This document shows positions 53,614-55,967 of a stretch of DNA of 55,967 bases, one piece after another; the first letter of the stretch is position 1; each line of letters starts with the position of its first letter. The DNA is from Nonomuraea turkmeniaca (lineage in GTDB: Bacteria > Actinomycetota > Actinomycetes > Streptosporangiales > Streptosporangiaceae). A program made the position numbers and the translations under genes. The notes under the pieces are model-generated. The model was not told the DNA's origin. It searched no databases and was given only the letters and a program-made list of their open reading frames with translations. The DNA is taken from the NCBI RefSeq assembly GCF_005889735.1, contig NZ_VCKY01000041.1:1-55967 (forward strand), in the 5' to 3' direction.

Positions 53614-54708
53614 ATGAGCAAGCCACGCGTCGCCGTCGTTTTCGGAGGTCGCAATTCTGAGCACGCCGTGTCCCTGATGGGCGCGGGCAGCGTGCTGGAT
53701 GCGATCGACAGGAGCAAATACGAGGTGATCCCGATCGGGATCGCCCAGGACGGCAGATGGGTGCTGGCCGCTTCCGGCCAGCGGTTCGCCATCGAAGGCG
53801 GCGAGTTGCCGAGCGTCGACAGTTCGGGCGCGGCCCTGGCGCTGCCTTCCGGCAGCAGTTCGCTGGTGGCGTACGACCCGGGCAGCATCCCCGTGGAGCT
53901 CGGCTCGGTCGACGTGGTGTTCCCCGTGATGCACGGGCCGTTCGCCGAGGACGGCACCATCCAGGGGCTGCTGGAGATGGCCGGCGTGCGCTACGTCGGC
54001 TCTGGCGTGCTGGCCAGCGCGGTCGGCATGGACAAGGCCCACATGAAGACCGTGATGGCCGCCGCGGGGCTGCCGACAGGCCGCTACGTGGTCGTACGCG
54101 ACCGGGACTGGCGGCTCAACCGCGAGCTCGTCCTCAAGGAGGCCGAGGAGCTGGGCTGGCCGGTGTTCGTCAAGCCCGCCAGAGCGGGGTCCTCGCAGGG
54201 CATCTCCAAGGCCGGCGACCGAGGGCAGCTGGAGGAGGCCGTCGAGTTCGCCAGGCAGCACGATCCCAAGGTGCTCATCGAGGCCGCCATTGAAGGGCGC
54301 GAGATCGAGTGCGCGGTGCTGGAGTCGTTCGGCGACGAGCCCGCGGCGGCGTCGCTGCCCGGAGAGGTGAAGGTCGAGGGCGGGCAGGAGTTCTTCGACT
54401 TCGAGGCGAAGTACTACCCCGACCAGATGTCGCTGACCGTGCCCGCCGACATCCCGGCGGAGACGGCCGAGGAGCTACGGGCCATGGCCGTGCGAGCGTT
54501 CGAGGCGCTCGACTGCGAGGGGCTCGCGCGGGTGGACTTCTTCTACACGCCCGAGGGCAACCTGGTCTTCAACGAGATCAACACGATGCCGGGGTTCACG
54601 TCGCTGTCCGTGGCGCCGCAGCTCTGGGCCGCGACGGGGATGCCGTACCCGCAGCTGGTGGACCGGCTCATCCAGCTCGCCCTGTCCCGGTCGCCAGGGC
54701 TGCGGTGA
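53614..54708 (+). CDS. ddl: D-alanine--D-alanine ligase
   Basis: ATP-grasp ligase of 364 residues making the D-Ala-D-Ala terminus of peptidoglycan precursors. VVFGGRNSEHAVSLMGA, VFPVMHGPFAEDGTIQGLLE, VFVKPARAGSSQGISK and VFNEINTMPGFTSLS are present. The omega loop contains KYYPDQ, where Tyr points to D-Ala rather than D-lactate specificity. TAGATT ends eight bases before the ATG, so it may be leaderless; TGTCC-CGG-GGACA (53581-53593) just upstream is a possible operator. Confidence 0.97.
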   Translation: MSKPRVAVVFGGRNSEHAVSLMGAGSVLDAIDRSKYEVIPIGIAQDGRWVLAASGQRFAIEGGELPSVDSSGAALALPSGSSSLVAYDPGSIPVELGSVDVVFPVMHGPFAEDGTIQGLLEMAGVRYVGSGVLASAVGMDKAHMKTVMAAAGLPTGRYVVVRDRDWRLNRELVLKEAEELGWPVFVKPARAGSSQGISKAGDRGQLEEAVEFARQHDPKVLIEAAIEGREIECAVLESFGDEPAAASLPGEVKVEGGQEFFDFEAKYYPDQMSLTVPADIPAETAEELRAMAVRAFEALDCEGLARVDFFYTPEGNLVFNEINTMPGFTSLSVAPQLWAATGMPYPQLVDRLIQLALSRSPGLR

Positions 54709-54711
54709 CGG

Positions 54712-55194
54712 TCAGCGGGGGGAGAGCGTGTAGAACAGGGTGGAATCCGCGGGCCCGCCGCTGCCGCCGGCCTGGGGGGAGATCTGGCCGATCGGCTTCG
54801 ACAGCTCGGCGAGCACCTCGGCGGCGGTGTGCTCGCCGCCGACCGTGACCTCCACGTAGGCGGAGTCGGTCACGGCGGTGAACAACGCGGGCTTTTCGGG
54901 ATCGGGGAACCAGCCGACGCCGTCGATCTCCTGCAACTGGTCGGTCGGCGCCATCCTGGCCGGCCGGGGCACACCACAGCGCAGCGCGATGACGCCGTCG
55001 CCCCAGACGGCCACGTACGGCGACTCCGGCGTCGACGTGCCGCGCGGGGCCCCATCGAGCGTCTGGGGCAGCAACGTTGCCAGCTTGTCGCAGGCGGCTG
55101 CCGCCGGGCCCTGCGGCACGGGCGGCTCGACCTGTATGGTGCCGCCGCAACCGGCGAGCGTTAGGAGAACGAGCAGGACGGCGGCGGCACGCAT
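54712..55194 (-). CDS. DUF3515 lipoprotein
   Basis: 160 residues. Signal MRAAAVLLVLLTLAGC with the lipobox LAGC. The mature part has ALRCGVPRPARMAPTDQLQEIDGVGWF and SAYVEVTVGG, typical of DUF3515, an actinobacterial family usually beside ddl and thiL. Convergent with ddl, three bases apart. Function unknown. Confidence 0.9.
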   Translation of the reverse strand: MRAAAVLLVLLTLAGCGGTIQVEPPVPQGPAAAACDKLATLLPQTLDGAPRGTSTPESPYVAVWGDGVIALRCGVPRPARMAPTDQLQEIDGVGWFPDPEKPALFTAVTDSAYVEVTVGGEHTAAEVLAELSKPIGQISPQAGGSGGPADSTLFYTLSPR

Positions 55195-55207
55195 GCGACG
55201 AATGCCC

Positions 55208-55441
55208 TCAAATGTGAACGATCGGACACGTAAGAGTACGCGTGATCCCGTCCACCGCCTGAATCTGCGCGACGACGAGCTTGCCCAGCTCATCGACGTT
55301 ACGGGCCTCCGCGCGGACGATCACGTCATAGGGACCCGTCACGTCTTCCGCCTGAGTGACCCCGGGAATCCCGGAAATCTCATGGGCCACGGCAGCGGCC
55401 TTGCCGACCTCGGTCTGAATAAGGATGTAGGCCTGCACCAT
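55208..55441 (-). CDS. Stand-alone RAM (Lrp/AsnC ligand-binding) domain protein
   Basis: 77 residues, MVQAYILIQTEVGKAAAVAH to RTLTCPIVHI. It is the effector/oligomerisation domain of Lrp/AsnC without a DNA-binding part; GPYDVIVRAEARN is the usual RAM wording. GGAGG five bases before the ATG supports the start and shows the missing HTH is not an annotation error. Could bind amino acids as a small oligomer. Confidence 0.9.
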   Translation of the reverse strand: MVQAYILIQTEVGKAAAVAHEISGIPGVTQAEDVTGPYDVIVRAEARNVDELGKLVVAQIQAVDGITRTLTCPIVHI

Positions 55442-55509
55442 TGCGTCCTCCCAGGCGATTGGATCACGCCGAAGGGCCACCGTACCCTGTGTGCGTCAGG
55501 AGGTGCGTC

Positions 55510-55967
55510 ATCACAGTCGGAGATCTCGGCGAATTCGGAGCGATAAATCGTATTACCGGACGTCTGCCCCAGGGCGCGGCGGTGATGCTGGGCCCGGGCG
55601 ACGACGCCGCGGTGATCGGCGCGCCTGACGGGCGCGTAGCGGTTTCCACGGATTTGCTGATCGAGGGTAGGCATTTTCGCCGGGATTGGTCCAGCGGTTA
55701 TGACGTGGGCCGTAAGGCAGCCGCGCAGAACCTCGCGGACGTGGCCGCCATGGGCGCGACACCCACGTCCATCGTGGTCGGGCTCGGGATTCCGGCGGAC
55801 CTGCCGGTGACGTGGCTGGACGCGCTGACGGACGGGTTCCGCGACGAGTGTGCCGTGGTCGGCGCGAGCGTGGCCGGCGGCGACATCACCCGGTGTGACC
55901 TGGTCGTACTCGGCGTGACCGCGCTGGGCGACCTCGGCGGGCGGCCGCCCGTCACCCGTGCGGGGGC
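55510..55967 (+). CDS. thiL: Thiamine-monophosphate kinase (partial, cut by window end)
   Basis: Phosphorylates thiamine phosphate to ThDP, the cofactor of IlvB. TVGDLGEFGAINRITGRLP, LGPGDDAAVI, STDLLIEGRHFRRDW, GRKAAAQNLADVAAMGA and VAGGDITR are all ThiL signatures with the Mg-binding Asp residues intact. No ATG or good GTG fits: AGGAGGT (55498-55504) points to codon ATC (55510-55512), followed by ACA GTC GGA, where relatives start MT-VGDLGEF. GTG 55489 is in frame but lies before the ribosome site. About 152 codons are visible. Confidence 0.93.
   Translation, partial: MTVGDLGEFGAINRITGRLPQGAAVMLGPGDDAAVIGAPDGRVAVSTDLLIEGRHFRRDWSSGYDVGRKAAAQNLADVAAMGATPTSIVVGLGIPADLPVTWLDALTDGFRDECAVVGASVAGGDITRCDLVVLGVTALGDLGGRPPVTRAG

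Overview
The window is chromosomal DNA of a high-GC filamentous actinobacterium. Gene content, the very high third-position GC, leaderless-looking promoters and protein wording (NdgR, HU, CimA, CofC for coenzyme F420) point to the Streptosporangiaceae (Nonomuraea-like) or a close relative. That placement is an inference from reading, not from a search.

The backbone is branched-chain amino acid (BCAA) synthesis. ilvB-ilvN-ilvC (5143-8406), serA (25044-26633), leuB (27596-28642), ilvE (28866-29963), cimA (31457-33031) and leuC-leuD (47848-49893) lie on the + strand, with their likely regulator ndgR divergent from leuC. With CimA the cell can make isoleucine from pyruvate without threonine; LeuC, LeuD and LeuB serve both the citramalate and the isopropylmalate routes. 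Only ilvD and leuA are missing from the window. Two BCAA transcription units (ilvB, cimA) start with a short Ile/Leu/Val-rich leader peptide followed by an attenuator. A third leader of the same type (26745-26792) has no biosynthetic gene behind it. A 15-base element with a TCTC-N7-GAGA pattern precedes all seven BCAA-linked units, including the orphan leader.

Left flank (79-4936): a PQQ-type sugar dehydrogenase lipoprotein, a D-2-hydroxyacid dehydrogenase and a membrane PAS-GGDEF-EAL cyclic-di-GMP enzyme. Between ilvC and serA lies about 16.5 kb of accessory genes (8.4-24.8 kb): amidase, HIT protein, secreted proteins, hydrolase, PadR plus siderophore-interacting protein, methionine aminopeptidase, a tandem triplication of a 91-residue secreted protein with decaying pieces of an adenosine/adenine deaminase gene, a CAP protein, DacB, an FHA protein, a collapsed PadR-ABC locus, a sugar symporter and an SseB-like protein.

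Right half: after cimA come a heparinase-like lyase, HD and ABM-domain proteins, a FAH-family enzyme overlapping gltX, an M3 peptidase, tRNA-Gln(CUG), a Tat-exported hydrolase divergent from a histidine kinase/response regulator/PH-protein operon, two identical tRNA-Glu(CUC) genes and a repeat-rich gene-free stretch. After ndgR-leuCD the order HU, cofC, plsC, gpsA, ddl, DUF3515 lipoprotein, stand-alone Lrp-type RAM protein and thiL (cut by the window end) looks like conserved actinobacterial housekeeping order.
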